A stretch of DNA of 64,000 nucleotides from SXOA01 sp046153945 (GTDB lineage Bacteria > Planctomycetota > Planctomycetia > Pirellulales > Pirellulaceae): contig JBJXFF010000109.1 of the NCBI GenBank assembly GCA_046153945.1, forward strand, positions 1 to 64,000, read 5' to 3'. The notes under the pieces are model-generated. The model made no database searches and had not been told where the DNA came from. It worked only from the letters and a program-made list of their open reading frames with translations. Positions 34,906 through 43,532 of this stretch are shown here, piece by piece. Each line of letters starts with the position of its first letter. Within the stretch, counting starts at the first letter, position 1. A program made the position numbers and the translations under genes.

Positions 34906-35844
34906 ATGTCTCACCGATTCAAAAACCGCATTCGCGGATTCACACTGATCGAGCTGCTCGTCGTCATTGCCATCATCGGCATTCTCGTCGCCCTGCTTTT
35001 GCCTGCGGTTCAGTTCGCCCGCGAGGCGGCCCGGCGAGCAGAGTGCCAAAGCAAGCAGCGGCAGATCGGCTTGGCAGTGCATCTGTTTCACGATGTGAAC
35101 CGCCAACTTCCGACCAATCAATACGGCGACTACGACGCTCCCACGGCATTCGGCGGCTATAGCCAGGCGTCGCAGTCCTGGAGCTTCCTTTCCCGTTTGC
35201 TCCCGTATCTGGAAAACGAGCAACTGCTCCGGACCGGCGGCATTCCCACCACGGCTTTGCAGAACAGCCCCGCCCTGGCCCAGGGAATGCCCATGTTCCT
35301 CTGTCCCAGCGATACAGCCGCATCGCTTAAAGTCCGCAGCGAAACGAGCCACTACATGCTCACGGGGATTCCCGTCGGCCTCACCAACTACAAAGGGGTA
35401 ATGGGTTCCAACTTCTGCTACGGAGCCTGGTACAACACGAGCGCTGCCGGCGATTGCGAATGTTGGTATCGCGGTGACGGCATGTTCTACCCCATGGACT
35501 GGCAGCAACCCAAATCACTCAGCTCCGTCACCGACGGGACCAGCAACACGTTCATGATTGGGGAAGACACCTGGTACGAGGCGAACAACTATGGCCAAGG
35601 CTTCGCCTGGGCCCACGCCGTGGAGACCTCGCTGACCTGTGCCATTCCCCCCAACAACCGCCGCACGCCACCCTCAGTACCCTCCGACTTCGCCGAACTC
35701 CTTGGTTTCAAGAGCAAGCACCCCGGCGGCGTTAACTTCACGATGGTCGACGGCTCCGTCAAATTCATCCCCAGCACCATCGCCCTGCGGGCCTACCGGG
35801 CCATGGGGACGATTGGGACGAATGAAGTGACGCCGGCTCCCTAG
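34906..35844 (+). CDS. DUF1559 prepilin-like protein
   Basis: The 312-residue protein has the type IV prepilin cleavage motif RGFTLIELLVVIAIIGILVA followed by LLPAVQFAREAARR, and the DUF1559 body with the conserved MVDGSVKFI near the end (H-x9-DG motif KHPGGVNFTMVDGS). Such proteins are made in large numbers by planctomycetes and probably assemble in the envelope. The ATG at 34906 with AGGAACAGGGC upstream was chosen over an ATG at 34873. It follows the lipoprotein gene by 71 bases. Confidence 0.95.
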   Translation: MSHRFKNRIRGFTLIELLVVIAIIGILVALLLPAVQFAREAARRAECQSKQRQIGLAVHLFHDVNRQLPTNQYGDYDAPTAFGGYSQASQSWSFLSRLLPYLENEQLLRTGGIPTTALQNSPALAQGMPMFLCPSDTAASLKVRSETSHYMLTGIPVGLTNYKGVMGSNFCYGAWYNTSAAGDCECWYRGDGMFYPMDWQQPKSLSSVTDGTSNTFMIGEDTWYEANNYGQGFAWAHAVETSLTCAIPPNNRRTPPSVPSDFAELLGFKSKHPGGVNFTMVDGSVKFIPSTIALRAYRAMGTIGTNEVTPAP

Positions 35845-36322
35845 CGGCTATTCTGCGGCCCAATCCGGCAGTCCCAAAAAGTTGGAAGATTTTTGGAGGG
35901 ACATGCCCAAGAGTTACATGAACATGTGTATAATATCCATTGGCTCGTGGGCGACTTCAAGGGTTGGGGTGGGTGCGCGAGTTGCAACCAGAGAGTGATT
36001 TCGACGTTTTGTCGGGCGACAAAGTCGGAGAAAAACGGTTATCAGCGCGCGATTAGCGAATGAATCAGAATCGCGACCATGAATCAAACTTACGTCCACG
36101 ATTCATATCGTAACAAATGTATACATATCGACTTGCGACGAGAGCCGTCGCCGTAAGTCCCTGAAAAAAAGTGGCCTGAATCATGAATCAAACACACCCT
36201 TCGGGGGGTGCCCGGCTGGTTATGACCACTTATCGCGGGATGAGCGGTCGCGGGTTGATGCCGGCACTCTCCCCTGCGAAGATGAGCGGCGATCGAGGCG
36301 AAACCAAACTTGGAGAAACATC
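35845..36322. promoter_or_regulatory. 478-base gene-free region with repeated ATGAATC motif
   Basis: No coding potential is seen. The region has four ATGAATC-type sites: 36,060-36,066, 36,079-36,085, the inverse at 36,100-36,106, and 36,183-36,189, with an adjoining TGAATCA at 36,177. It has a 12-base palindrome ACATGAACATGT (35,916-35,927) before a TATAAT (35,929-35,934), and a seven-base stem TTTGTCG/CGACAAA (36,008-36,023). These may control the large cytochrome gene at 36,323, which has a GGAG ribosome site. Confidence 0.4.
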
Positions 36323-39300
36323 ATGCCATCCCTGGCAAAACACTTAAGCACCAAACTCCTCCTTGCAGTTGCCGTTTGCCTGTTGGCCCTCTGGGCAGGC
36401 AAGGGACTGGTGAGTCAGGAAAAGAAGCCTGTCGAGACCGACGCCGCGGATAAGGACTATGCCGCCGAGTTGCCGCGGATTCCGGCCACCGAGGCGAAGG
36501 ATGCCGTGAAGACGTTTACCGTGGCCAAGGGGTTCAAAATGGATCTCGTCGCCGCTGAACCGCTGGTGACCGACCCGATTGCCCTGGCCATCGACGAAAA
36601 CCTGCGGATGTACGTCGTCGAGATGAACGGCTACAGCGAAAACCGGGACGACAAGCTCAGCCGCATCCGCCTGCTGGATGATAAGGATGGGGACGGCAAA
36701 TACGAGACGAGCAGAATTTTCACCGACAAGCTCAACTGGCCCACGGCGATTGCCTGCTGGGATGGCGGCATCCTGGTGGCGGACGCCCCGGACATCCTTT
36801 GGTTCAAGGACACCAATGGGGACGACGTGCCCGATGAAAGGAAGGTCCTCTTCACCGGCTTTGGCCTGAGCAACGTCCAGGGCCTCATCAACTCGTTCAA
36901 TTGGGGGCTCGATAACCGTTATTACTGCTCCACCAGCAGCACCGGGGGAGAAGTGATCAAGCCAAGCGACCCCAAGTTCAAGCCTCTGCCGCTGCGGGGG
37001 CGCGATTTCGCCCTCGATTGCCGCAACATGGCGATGGAGCCGACGACGGGTGGAGCCCAGCACGGGCTCACCTTCGATGACTGGGGGAACCGATTCGTTT
37101 GCCACAACAGTGATCACATCATTCAGGTGATGATCGAAGACCGCTACCTGGCCCGCAATCCGTATCTAGCCGCGGCCACGCCGAAAAAGAGCATCGCCGT
37201 CGACGGCCCGCAGGCCGACGTCTTCCGCACCAGCCGCGTGGAGCCCTGGCGGGTGGTCCGCACACGGCTAAGGAAGAAGGGGATCGTTCCCGGCATCGTG
37301 GAAGGTGGAGGGCGGGACTCGGGATACTTCACCAGCGCCACCGGCGTCACCATCTATCGCGGCAGCGCGTGGCCGAAGGAATTTCACGGCCTCGCCATCG
37401 TCGGAGACGTGGGAAGCAACATCATTCACCGCAAACGACTGGAAGAAAACGGACTGGAGTTCAAGGCGGTGCGGATTGACGAAAAATCAGAGTTCGTCGC
37501 CTCCACCGACAACTGGTTCCGCCCCGTGCAGTACGCCAACGCCCCCGATGGCTCGCTCCTGGTCTGCGACATGTACCGCGAGACCATCGAGCATCCCGCC
37601 AGCCTGCCGCCGGCGATCAAAAAATACGTCGATCTGACCAGCGGACGCGACCGGGGCCGCATCTGGCGAATCGTTCCCGAGAACTTCACCCAGCCGAAGC
37701 TGGAGAAACTCGCTAGCAAAACGACCGAGCAACTCGTGGCATTGCTGGAAGACCCCAACGGCTGGCACCGGGATACAGCGGCGCGACTGATTTATCAGCG
37801 GCAGGATCAAAAGGCCGTCTTGCCACTGGTGAAACTCGCCACCAAGTCGGCTTCCGCTTTGGGACGGATTCATGCCATGTACGCCCTCGCCGGCTTGAAT
37901 GAATTGGAAGCCGAGATGGTGTTTGCCAATTTGGAAAACGAGAATGCCCATGTGCGGCAACATGCCGTGCGCCTGGCCGAGCAGTTCATCATTGATGCTC
38001 CGGAAATTCGCAAGCTGCTGACCGAGAAACTGCCAAAGGATGACTCGCTCCAGGTCCGCTATCAACTGGCTCTCTCGCTGGGCGAATTCCCGGCAACAAT
38101 TGCCACTCGCAATGTTGCCCTGGCGGAACTGGCGGTCAAGGATGGGGCTGATCCCTACATGCGGACGGCCGTTCTCAGTTCCGCTCAGGAAGGGTCCGGC
38201 GATTTGCTCCTGAAGTTACGTAATAAGGCCGATTTCCGCGTCACCGTGCCAGGCCGCGAGATGATCAAGCTCCTCGCCACGCAAATTGGCAAACAACAAG
38301 ATGCATCAGATGTAATCGCCGTGCTTCAGGCGATTATCAAGCTCGATCAAGAGGACCCCCCGACGTTTCAGGCCATCATTCAAGCTCTGGCGGCCAAGCC
38401 CGGCAGCAACCTGGCCAAGGACCTGGAGCAAATCACCGGCGGAAAAGCGGCTGAAGTGATGAAAGCAGTCTTCACCAGTGCTCTCAAGACCGCGGCGGAT
38501 GACACGCAGCCGGTTCCCAAACGGGCCGCCGCCGTCAAGCAGCTTGCGACCGGCCCGCTGGCCGATTCCTCGGAGCTATTGACGAGCTTCCTCGTACCAA
38601 CGCAGCCGGCGGAACTTCAAGCCGCTTCGCTCGGCGCGCTCGGCTCGTTCGATGCTTCTGAGGTTGCCGGCCTGCTTATCGACCGCTACGCCGCCATGAG
38701 CCCGCGACTCAAGTCGCAGGCAGCGGACGTCCTGTTTTCCCGCGCGAGCTGGATTGTGACTTTGCTCGATGCCATCGAGAAGGAGTCGATTTCGCTTGGC
38801 GACGTCGATCCCGCCCGGCTCAAGCTGCTAACGGACCATGGCGATGCCTCCGTTCGCGAGCGGGCCAAAAAAATCGTGGCCAAATTGCAAGTCACCAAGC
38901 GGGGAGATGTCCTCGCCGCCTACAAGCCGGTACTGGAAATGAAGGGGGACGCTGCTCGCGGCAAAGAGGCGTTCAAAAAAACCTGTGCCGCCTGCCACAA
39001 GCTGGAAGGGGTCGGCTTTGAGCTCGCTCCCAACCTGGCGGCCATGAAGAACCGCGGGCCGGAGGCAATTCTGCTGAACGTCCTGGACCCCAACCGCGAG
39101 GTGAACCCGCAGTACCTCAACTATCTTGTAGGCCTGAGCGACGGCCGCAGTTTGAGCGGCATCATCTCCGCTGAAACCGCCACCAGCCTGACCCTCAAGC
39201 GAGCCGACAACGCCACCGACACCGTCCTCCGGATCGACATCGACCGCCTCAAAAGCACCGGCCAATCGTTGATGCCCGAAGGGCTGGAGAAGCAAGTCGA

Positions 39301-39349
39301 CAAACAGGCGATGGCCGATTTGCTGGAGTATTTCAAGTCGCTCGAATGA
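36323..39349 (+). CDS. PVC-type membrane-bound dehydrogenase/cytochrome c with HEAT repeats
   Basis: The 1,008-residue secreted protein has a signal peptide (LLLAVAVCLLALWAG), an N-terminal beta-propeller-like dehydrogenase domain (FKMDLVAAEPLVTDPIALA; LDDKDGDGKYETSRIF), a helical HEAT-repeat region from about 460 to 850, and a C-terminal cytochrome c module with the haem motif CAACH near residue 883 and the family block AILLNVLDPNREVNPQYL. It belongs to the large planctomycete family of PVC-type haem proteins that are thought to oxidise sugars or alcohols at the cell surface. It converges with the Tm-1-like gene and overlaps its end by 17 bases. Confidence 0.93.
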   Translation: MPSLAKHLSTKLLLAVAVCLLALWAGKGLVSQEKKPVETDAADKDYAAELPRIPATEAKDAVKTFTVAKGFKMDLVAAEPLVTDPIALAIDENLRMYVVEMNGYSENRDDKLSRIRLLDDKDGDGKYETSRIFTDKLNWPTAIACWDGGILVADAPDILWFKDTNGDDVPDERKVLFTGFGLSNVQGLINSFNWGLDNRYYCSTSSTGGEVIKPSDPKFKPLPLRGRDFALDCRNMAMEPTTGGAQHGLTFDDWGNRFVCHNSDHIIQVMIEDRYLARNPYLAAATPKKSIAVDGPQADVFRTSRVEPWRVVRTRLRKKGIVPGIVEGGGRDSGYFTSATGVTIYRGSAWPKEFHGLAIVGDVGSNIIHRKRLEENGLEFKAVRIDEKSEFVASTDNWFRPVQYANAPDGSLLVCDMYRETIEHPASLPPAIKKYVDLTSGRDRGRIWRIVPENFTQPKLEKLASKTTEQLVALLEDPNGWHRDTAARLIYQRQDQKAVLPLVKLATKSASALGRIHAMYALAGLNELEAEMVFANLENENAHVRQHAVRLAEQFIIDAPEIRKLLTEKLPKDDSLQVRYQLALSLGEFPATIATRNVALAELAVKDGADPYMRTAVLSSAQEGSGDLLLKLRNKADFRVTVPGREMIKLLATQIGKQQDASDVIAVLQAIIKLDQEDPPTFQAIIQALAAKPGSNLAKDLEQITGGKAAEVMKAVFTSALKTAADDTQPVPKRAAAVKQLATGPLADSSELLTSFLVPTQPAELQAASLGALGSFDASEVAGLLIDRYAAMSPRLKSQAADVLFSRASWIVTLLDAIEKESISLGDVDPARLKLLTDHGDASVRERAKKIVAKLQVTKRGDVLAAYKPVLEMKGDAARGKEAFKKTCAACHKLEGVGFELAPNLAAMKNRGPEAILLNVLDPNREVNPQYLNYLVGLSDGRSLSGIISAETATSLTLKRADNATDTVLRIDIDRLKSTGQSLMPEGLEKQVDKQAMADLLEYFKSLE

Positions 39350-40604
39350 GATCCAACAACTTCCTCGCACACGCCATGGCAAACGACTCATCGTTGATAT
39401 GGTTATCCAGCTCCACCAGCTCGACGGCCCCATGCGCGCGGCGGATGCCGACGTAGAGGGCGGTGCGCGCGGTGGGGTCGTCGAAGGACTGGCCGGTGCG
39501 GTCGATGGCGGAGACTCCTTGCAGCGGCAGCAGGATGCAAGCGGGGCCGGTGGAGGCAGCGACCTTGCGGCCGATCTCTTCTCCAAGCCGGGCGTTCTCT
39601 TCCGGCGTTGTCCGCATCAGCGTGACCGACGAATTGTGAATGTGGAACTTGCGGCTCTTGAACTTTTCGGGAACCGTCGCCGCCGGGCCAAAGTTCACCA
39701 TGTCGAGCGCTCCGACCGAAACCACCTGAGGCACGCCTCGCTTGCCAGCCGCTGTCAGCCGGTCAGGTCCCGCGGAGAGAACGCCGCCGACCAGCTCGTC
39801 GGCCAGTTCCGTGGTGGTGATGTCGAGCACCCCCGCAATGAGGCCGTCTCGAATGAGCGACTCCATTGCTTGACCGCCGTTTCCCGTGGCGTGGAAGACG
39901 AGGACTTCGCAGCCTGCTTCCTCAAGCACCTGCCTCGCCTTTTGGACGCAGGGAGTCGTGACCCCGAACATGGTCGCGGCAATCAGAGGCTTGTCGGCTG
40001 TTGCTTTCGTAGGATGGGACTCCAGTCCCGTCCGTTCGGATTCCGGACGGGACTGGAGTCCCATCCTACGGGTCTCTGCACCGAACTTCGCCATCCCCGC
40101 CATCGCCGCCGCCGCTTCATTCAGTATTTTGCGACTGATGCAGTTGATGCCCGCGATATCCACTACTGAGTTCAACATCAGGATGTCTTTGTCGCCGACA
40201 TAGGGCCGCACCTGGCCGGAGGCGAGTGTGCTGACCATCAGCTTGGGAACACCGATGGGAAGCTCTCGCATCGCCGCCGTGCCAATGGCCGTTCCCGCCG
40301 AGCCGCCCAGCGCGAGGACGCCGCTCACCTTGCCGGCAGCGAAAGCATCGCGCACGACCTTCGCCGTGCCCTTGGCGGCTTCAGTGACTGCCGCTCCGCG
40401 ATCATTCTTCTTTACGAGCTCATCAAGCGACAAACCGGCGGCGGCGAAGACCTGCTCGCGCGTTACATCACCGACGAAAGCCGGTGTTCCCAAGCAGCCG
40501 GCATCGACGGCTGTTACGTCCAGGCCGAGTTCCTTCAAGCGGTCCCGGACGAAGGCCGCCTCGGGGCCTTTGGTGTCGAGCGTGACGAGCAGGTAGATGG
40601 ACAT
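39333..40604 (-). CDS. Tm-1-like (UPF0261) ATP-binding protein with in-frame palindrome insert
   Basis: The 423-residue protein opens YLLVTLDTKGPEAAFVRDRL and has VLALGGSAGTAIGTAAMREL and AATMFGVTTPCVQKARQVLE, the marks of the UPF0261 family, which includes the ATP-binding N-terminal region of the tomato Tm-1 resistance protein. Residues 179-199 are coded by a perfect palindrome of 63 bases that adds exactly 21 codons between the two halves without a frame change, and the flanks AKFGAET and KATADKP then continue the family. The insert is probably a surface loop. The gene follows the aldolase gene on the minus strand, spaced 60 bases; its role is unknown. Confidence 0.88.
   Translation of the reverse strand: MSIYLLVTLDTKGPEAAFVRDRLKELGLDVTAVDAGCLGTPAFVGDVTREQVFAAAGLSLDELVKKNDRGAAVTEAAKGTAKVVRDAFAAGKVSGVLALGGSAGTAIGTAAMRELPIGVPKLMVSTLASGQVRPYVGDKDILMLNSVVDIAGINCISRKILNEAAAAMAGMAKFGAETRRMGLQSRPESERTGLESHPTKATADKPLIAATMFGVTTPCVQKARQVLEEAGCEVLVFHATGNGGQAMESLIRDGLIAGVLDITTTELADELVGGVLSAGPDRLTAAGKRGVPQVVSVGALDMVNFGPAATVPEKFKSRKFHIHNSSVTLMRTTPEENARLGEEIGRKVAASTGPACILLPLQGVSAIDRTGQSFDDPTARTALYVGIRRAHGAVELVELDNHINDESFAMACARKLLDLIRAT
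40008..40070. repeat. Perfect 27-bp palindrome inserted in frame in a gene
   Basis: The arms at 40,008-40,034 and 40,044-40,070 pair in all 27 positions around a nine-base loop TTCGGATTC. Each arm also folds by itself (GGGACT-CC-AGTCCC). The element occupies 21 codons (residues 179-199) of the Tm-1-like protein and is read in phase. It is a dispersed-type palindrome; only one copy is in this window. Confidence 0.85.
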
Positions 40605-40664
40605 GTTTGCAACAGCCTTCCACGGCAGCAGCGGAAGCTGACACGCCGGCCGCGTGTAGCTACG

Positions 40665-41462
40665 TTAGTACCGCGCCATGTCCTTCTTGCTCCGATCCGG
40701 ATGCAGGATCGTGAGCGTCTCTTCGGCCTTCTGCGACATGAACCGAAGCTCACTGCCGACGGCGAGAAACTGCATTCCCTGCTTGGCTCTCTCCAAGCCA
40801 TTCTCCGGGTCCATCGCGTGAATGCCTGTCGGGCAACCGACTTTCTTACCGACTTCGATGACCTTCTGAATGGCCGCTTCGTGCTCGGCTGGGGTGGGAA
40901 AGGTGCCGTCGGGCTTGCGCATCTGGAATCGCAGGTCGTTGGGACCGATGAAGATGGCGTCGACGCCTGGGAGGCTATATATCTCCGGAGCATTCGCCAC
41001 GCCGCGGGGACTTTCCGTCTGTAGCACTACCAGGATGTTGTCGTTAGCCGCCGTGTAGTAGTCGCCAGCACTGGTATCAAAATTCATGGCGTGCATTCCG
41101 CCGCCGACGCTCCGATTGCCGATGGGGGGATAGTACGCCGCAGCGATTGCGATCTTGGCTTGCTCGACGGTATCGACCATCGGCACCACGATGCCCCAGG
41201 CCCCGGCGTCCAGCACCCGTTTGATGTAATGGTGGCTTCCTTCCGGCACTCGAGCCAACGGCACGCAGCCCCCTTCCGCCACGGCAGCGAAAATCATGGC
41301 CGCTTGCGACCAGTCGATTGCCGAGTGCTCGATGTCGAGCGTCAGCCAATCGAAACCCATCCGGGCCAGGATGCGGGTGGCGTACAAATCGCCAAGGCTC
41401 AGCCAGGTGCCAAAGCTCACTTCGCCCCGCTTCAGTTTTTCCTTCACGTAGTTCTTGCGCAT
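40665..41462 (-). CDS. HpcH/HpaI family aldolase
   Basis: The 265-residue class II aldolase has the family order GTWLSLGD, LTLDIEHSAIDW, VVPMVDTVEQAK, the metal ligand glutamate in VLQTESPRGV, and aspartate in IFIGPNDLRFQM. It should cleave or form 2-keto-3-deoxy or 4-hydroxy-2-oxo acids with a divalent metal. The ATG at 41462 fits the family. It lies upstream of the Tm-1-like gene on the same strand, and both may be read together. No substrate can be given. Confidence 0.93.
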   Translation of the reverse strand: MRKNYVKEKLKRGEVSFGTWLSLGDLYATRILARMGFDWLTLDIEHSAIDWSQAAMIFAAVAEGGCVPLARVPEGSHHYIKRVLDAGAWGIVVPMVDTVEQAKIAIAAAYYPPIGNRSVGGGMHAMNFDTSAGDYYTAANDNILVVLQTESPRGVANAPEIYSLPGVDAIFIGPNDLRFQMRKPDGTFPTPAEHEAAIQKVIEVGKKVGCPTGIHAMDPENGLERAKQGMQFLAVGSELRFMSQKAEETLTILHPDRSKKDMARY

Positions 41463-41549
41463 GTTGTCAGCTTGCTGATGGAAAGCTCTAAGATTCCTAA
41501 CTGGTCATTTAGCCTAGCGACTCCCCAGCCAAGCGCAAAGCCTGCGAGG

Positions 41550-42440
41550 TCAGCCCTTCATTTCCAATTGTCGCCCCGCCCGCGTCCATTTGGGGAACCG
41601 CACCCGCTCCAACTGATATCCCGCCAGCCGCACGAGACCGAGCGACATCAGCATCCACCCCAGATACACTCCATTCATCCAGGCAAACATCATGATGCTG
41701 CGGGGAAGGACCAGTCGTTGCGAAGCGAACCATTCCAAGAGCGTGATGACCACGGCCAGGCCCAAAGTGATCGCCAGGTTTTTCAGCCAGCCGCGGGGAA
41801 CCCAGTAGATGGTCACAATAGTATTGGCGAGCAGCAGGTTTCCCACGGCGAGGATGCCAGTAAGAATCAGGTTGTCCTCCGTAACGCTCTGCCAATCGAA
41901 GACTGCGTCTGTTGGCCAAACCAGTCGGAACGCTCCCAGGAACAAGGAGACGGCGGCCATCAGTGCGAAAAGTTCCCAAAGACGAAACTGGGCCTGCCGA
42001 CGAACTTCCGTTTTTTCGCCCTCAACGCTCCGCCATTCGATCCCGAAGGCCCGCGCTGCCATGCACATTCCTTGGATCAAAAGGCCGTGCAGGATAGCAC
42101 CGCTCAGAGTCATCGCAATCTGCTCGAACGGAACAAACTGCCGGCCCGGCCAAGATCCAAACGCACTCAGCAGCACCGTTCCGGCCAACAGCGAACCAAG
42201 CAGCGCGAGCGGCAAGCGCAGGGCCAGCGTCATTCGCGACCACGCCGCCCAAGCCGCGATGACGGCAATTTCTCCATGCACCAGCCCGGACGCTATCCGC
42301 AGCCGGCCACCAATGCGGCTGATGGGCCAGATGCCGTCAGGGAGCATAAACAAGAGCCCCAAGCCGGCCACATGCAGCAGGATGAGCAGCACGAACGGGA
42401 GCACACGAATTGGAGTCGCTGGACGATCAATCTTCGTCAT
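41550..42440 (-). CDS. Polytopic membrane protein, unassigned
   Basis: The 296-residue protein has about eight hydrophobic segments from RVLPFVLLILLHVAGLGLLFM near the start to FAWMNGVYLGWMLMSLGLV near the end. No motif ties it to a transporter or enzyme. The start was set at the ATG at 42440; a GTG lies three bases upstream at 42443. The gene touches the stop of the upstream sugar-isomerase-like gene and so is likely co-translated. I see no reason to link it to sugar metabolism apart from position. Confidence 0.5.
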   Translation of the reverse strand: MTKIDRPATPIRVLPFVLLILLHVAGLGLLFMLPDGIWPISRIGGRLRIASGLVHGEIAVIAAWAAWSRMTLALRLPLALLGSLLAGTVLLSAFGSWPGRQFVPFEQIAMTLSGAILHGLLIQGMCMAARAFGIEWRSVEGEKTEVRRQAQFRLWELFALMAAVSLFLGAFRLVWPTDAVFDWQSVTEDNLILTGILAVGNLLLANTIVTIYWVPRGWLKNLAITLGLAVVITLLEWFASQRLVLPRSIMMFAWMNGVYLGWMLMSLGLVRLAGYQLERVRFPKWTRAGRQLEMKG

Positions 42441-42443
42441 CAC

Positions 42444-43358
42444 TTACCACACATCCGCTTTGGCAACGCCAATGGCGGCAGCGAGTTCAGTCGTCTTGGG
42501 TGTGAGTTCCAGGCCGACGTAATCCTTGTAGCCAAGTTCCTGAGCCTGACGGAGGACCCGGTTGTAATGGATCTCGCCGGTGCCCGGCTCGTGCCGGCCC
42601 GGATGATCCGCCAGTTGCAAATAGCCGACCTGATCAAAGCCGTCTTTCAGCCGGCCGCAAAGGTCCCCTTCGGATATTTGCATGTGGTAGAGATCCCAAT
42701 TGATCTTCACCATCGGCGAGTCAACCGCGCGGCAGATCTTCACGGCATCGACGCTGCCATAGAGACAATGACCGGGATGATCGACTCGGCCGTTCATCGG
42801 CTCCAGGATGAGCATAACCTTTTCGCGCTCTACGATGGGAGCAGCGCGTTTCAACGTCTTGATGACTTGGGCGTGCATCTGTTCCATCGACATTCCCTTT
42901 TGAAGGTTGCCGGCTACGACGCACATCTTGTGGACGTTAAGTTTGTGTGCGACCTGGCAGGCCTCTTCAATCTGCGCGACCACCTTGTCTTCGTTGGCGG
43001 GATTGTTCATCCCCGGCTCAAAGGGCCAGGCCGTGAACTGGCTGATGGCGACGCCGAGCTCCTTGGTGAGCTTGGCAATTCCGTCAATGTCCTTACCCTG
43101 GTAGGGCCACATCTCGAAGGCTGGAAACCCAAACTCCGCCGCCTTGCGAATGCGGTCTTCGAATTTCGGCACTCCTCGCCACCACATTTCCAGATTGACC
43201 GCGAATTTGGTGTGCGGCGTTTTGCCCAGTTTAGAGACATCGACCTTTTCCTCCGCTGCTTTGTCCTCGGCAACGGCGCGGCTCGGCGGCGTTGCAGCCG
43301 CGAAGCCGGCGGCCGTGGCGGCGGAGGTTCCGAGGAAGGTGCGGCGGGAGAGGGACAT
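42444..43358 (-). CDS. Tat-exported sugar isomerase/epimerase-like TIM barrel
   Basis: The 304-residue protein has a twin-arginine signal SLSRRTFLGTSAATAAGFAA at the N-terminus and then an AP-endonuclease-2 TIM barrel: metal ligands are likely E in MLILEPMNGR, D and H in KINWDLYHMQ, H in QLADHPGRHEPG, and E in GLELTPKT. It resembles hydroxypyruvate isomerase. Export of the folded enzyme by Tat is common in planctomycetes. The ATG at 43358 follows a GAGG-like site. It diverges from the GIDE-like gene with 174 bases between, which holds a palindrome. Confidence 0.88.
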   Translation of the reverse strand: MSLSRRTFLGTSAATAAGFAAATPPSRAVAEDKAAEEKVDVSKLGKTPHTKFAVNLEMWWRGVPKFEDRIRKAAEFGFPAFEMWPYQGKDIDGIAKLTKELGVAISQFTAWPFEPGMNNPANEDKVVAQIEEACQVAHKLNVHKMCVVAGNLQKGMSMEQMHAQVIKTLKRAAPIVEREKVMLILEPMNGRVDHPGHCLYGSVDAVKICRAVDSPMVKINWDLYHMQISEGDLCGRLKDGFDQVGYLQLADHPGRHEPGTGEIHYNRVLRQAQELGYKDYVGLELTPKTTELAAAIGVAKADVW

Positions 43359-43431
43359 TGGGAAGCCTCTGTTAATGGTTGGGTTGCCGGATTGTGCAGG
43401 TCATTATAGTATTGCCGGCCAGTAAATTGGA

Positions 43432-43501
43432 TGGCATGGCCATGGCTTTGCGTGGCCATGAGACAACTGGATCACGCCCACGCAAAGCCGTGAGCGTGCC
43501 A
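43432..43501. repeat. Imperfect palindromic repeat, 26-bp arms
   Basis: The left arm TGGCATGGCCATGGCTTTGC (start at 43,432, ending 43,457) and the right arm (43,476-43,501) match in 21 of 26 positions around an 18-base loop. The core GGCTTTGCGTGG / CCACGCAAAGCC is perfect. It lies between divergent genes near the start of the GIDE-like gene and is of the same dispersed type as other elements in this window. Confidence 0.55.
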
Positions 43502-43532
43502 CCCAGTCCATGCAACTGATAAGGAGATTCGC

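Noticed and set aside
34783..35508. 241-codon minus-strand open frame
   Set aside because: It is antisense to the lipoprotein and DUF1559 genes.
41091..43409. 772-codon plus-strand open frame
   Set aside because: It lies antisense to the aldolase, membrane protein and sugar-isomerase-like genes, which have clear families; it is a GC-rich shadow.
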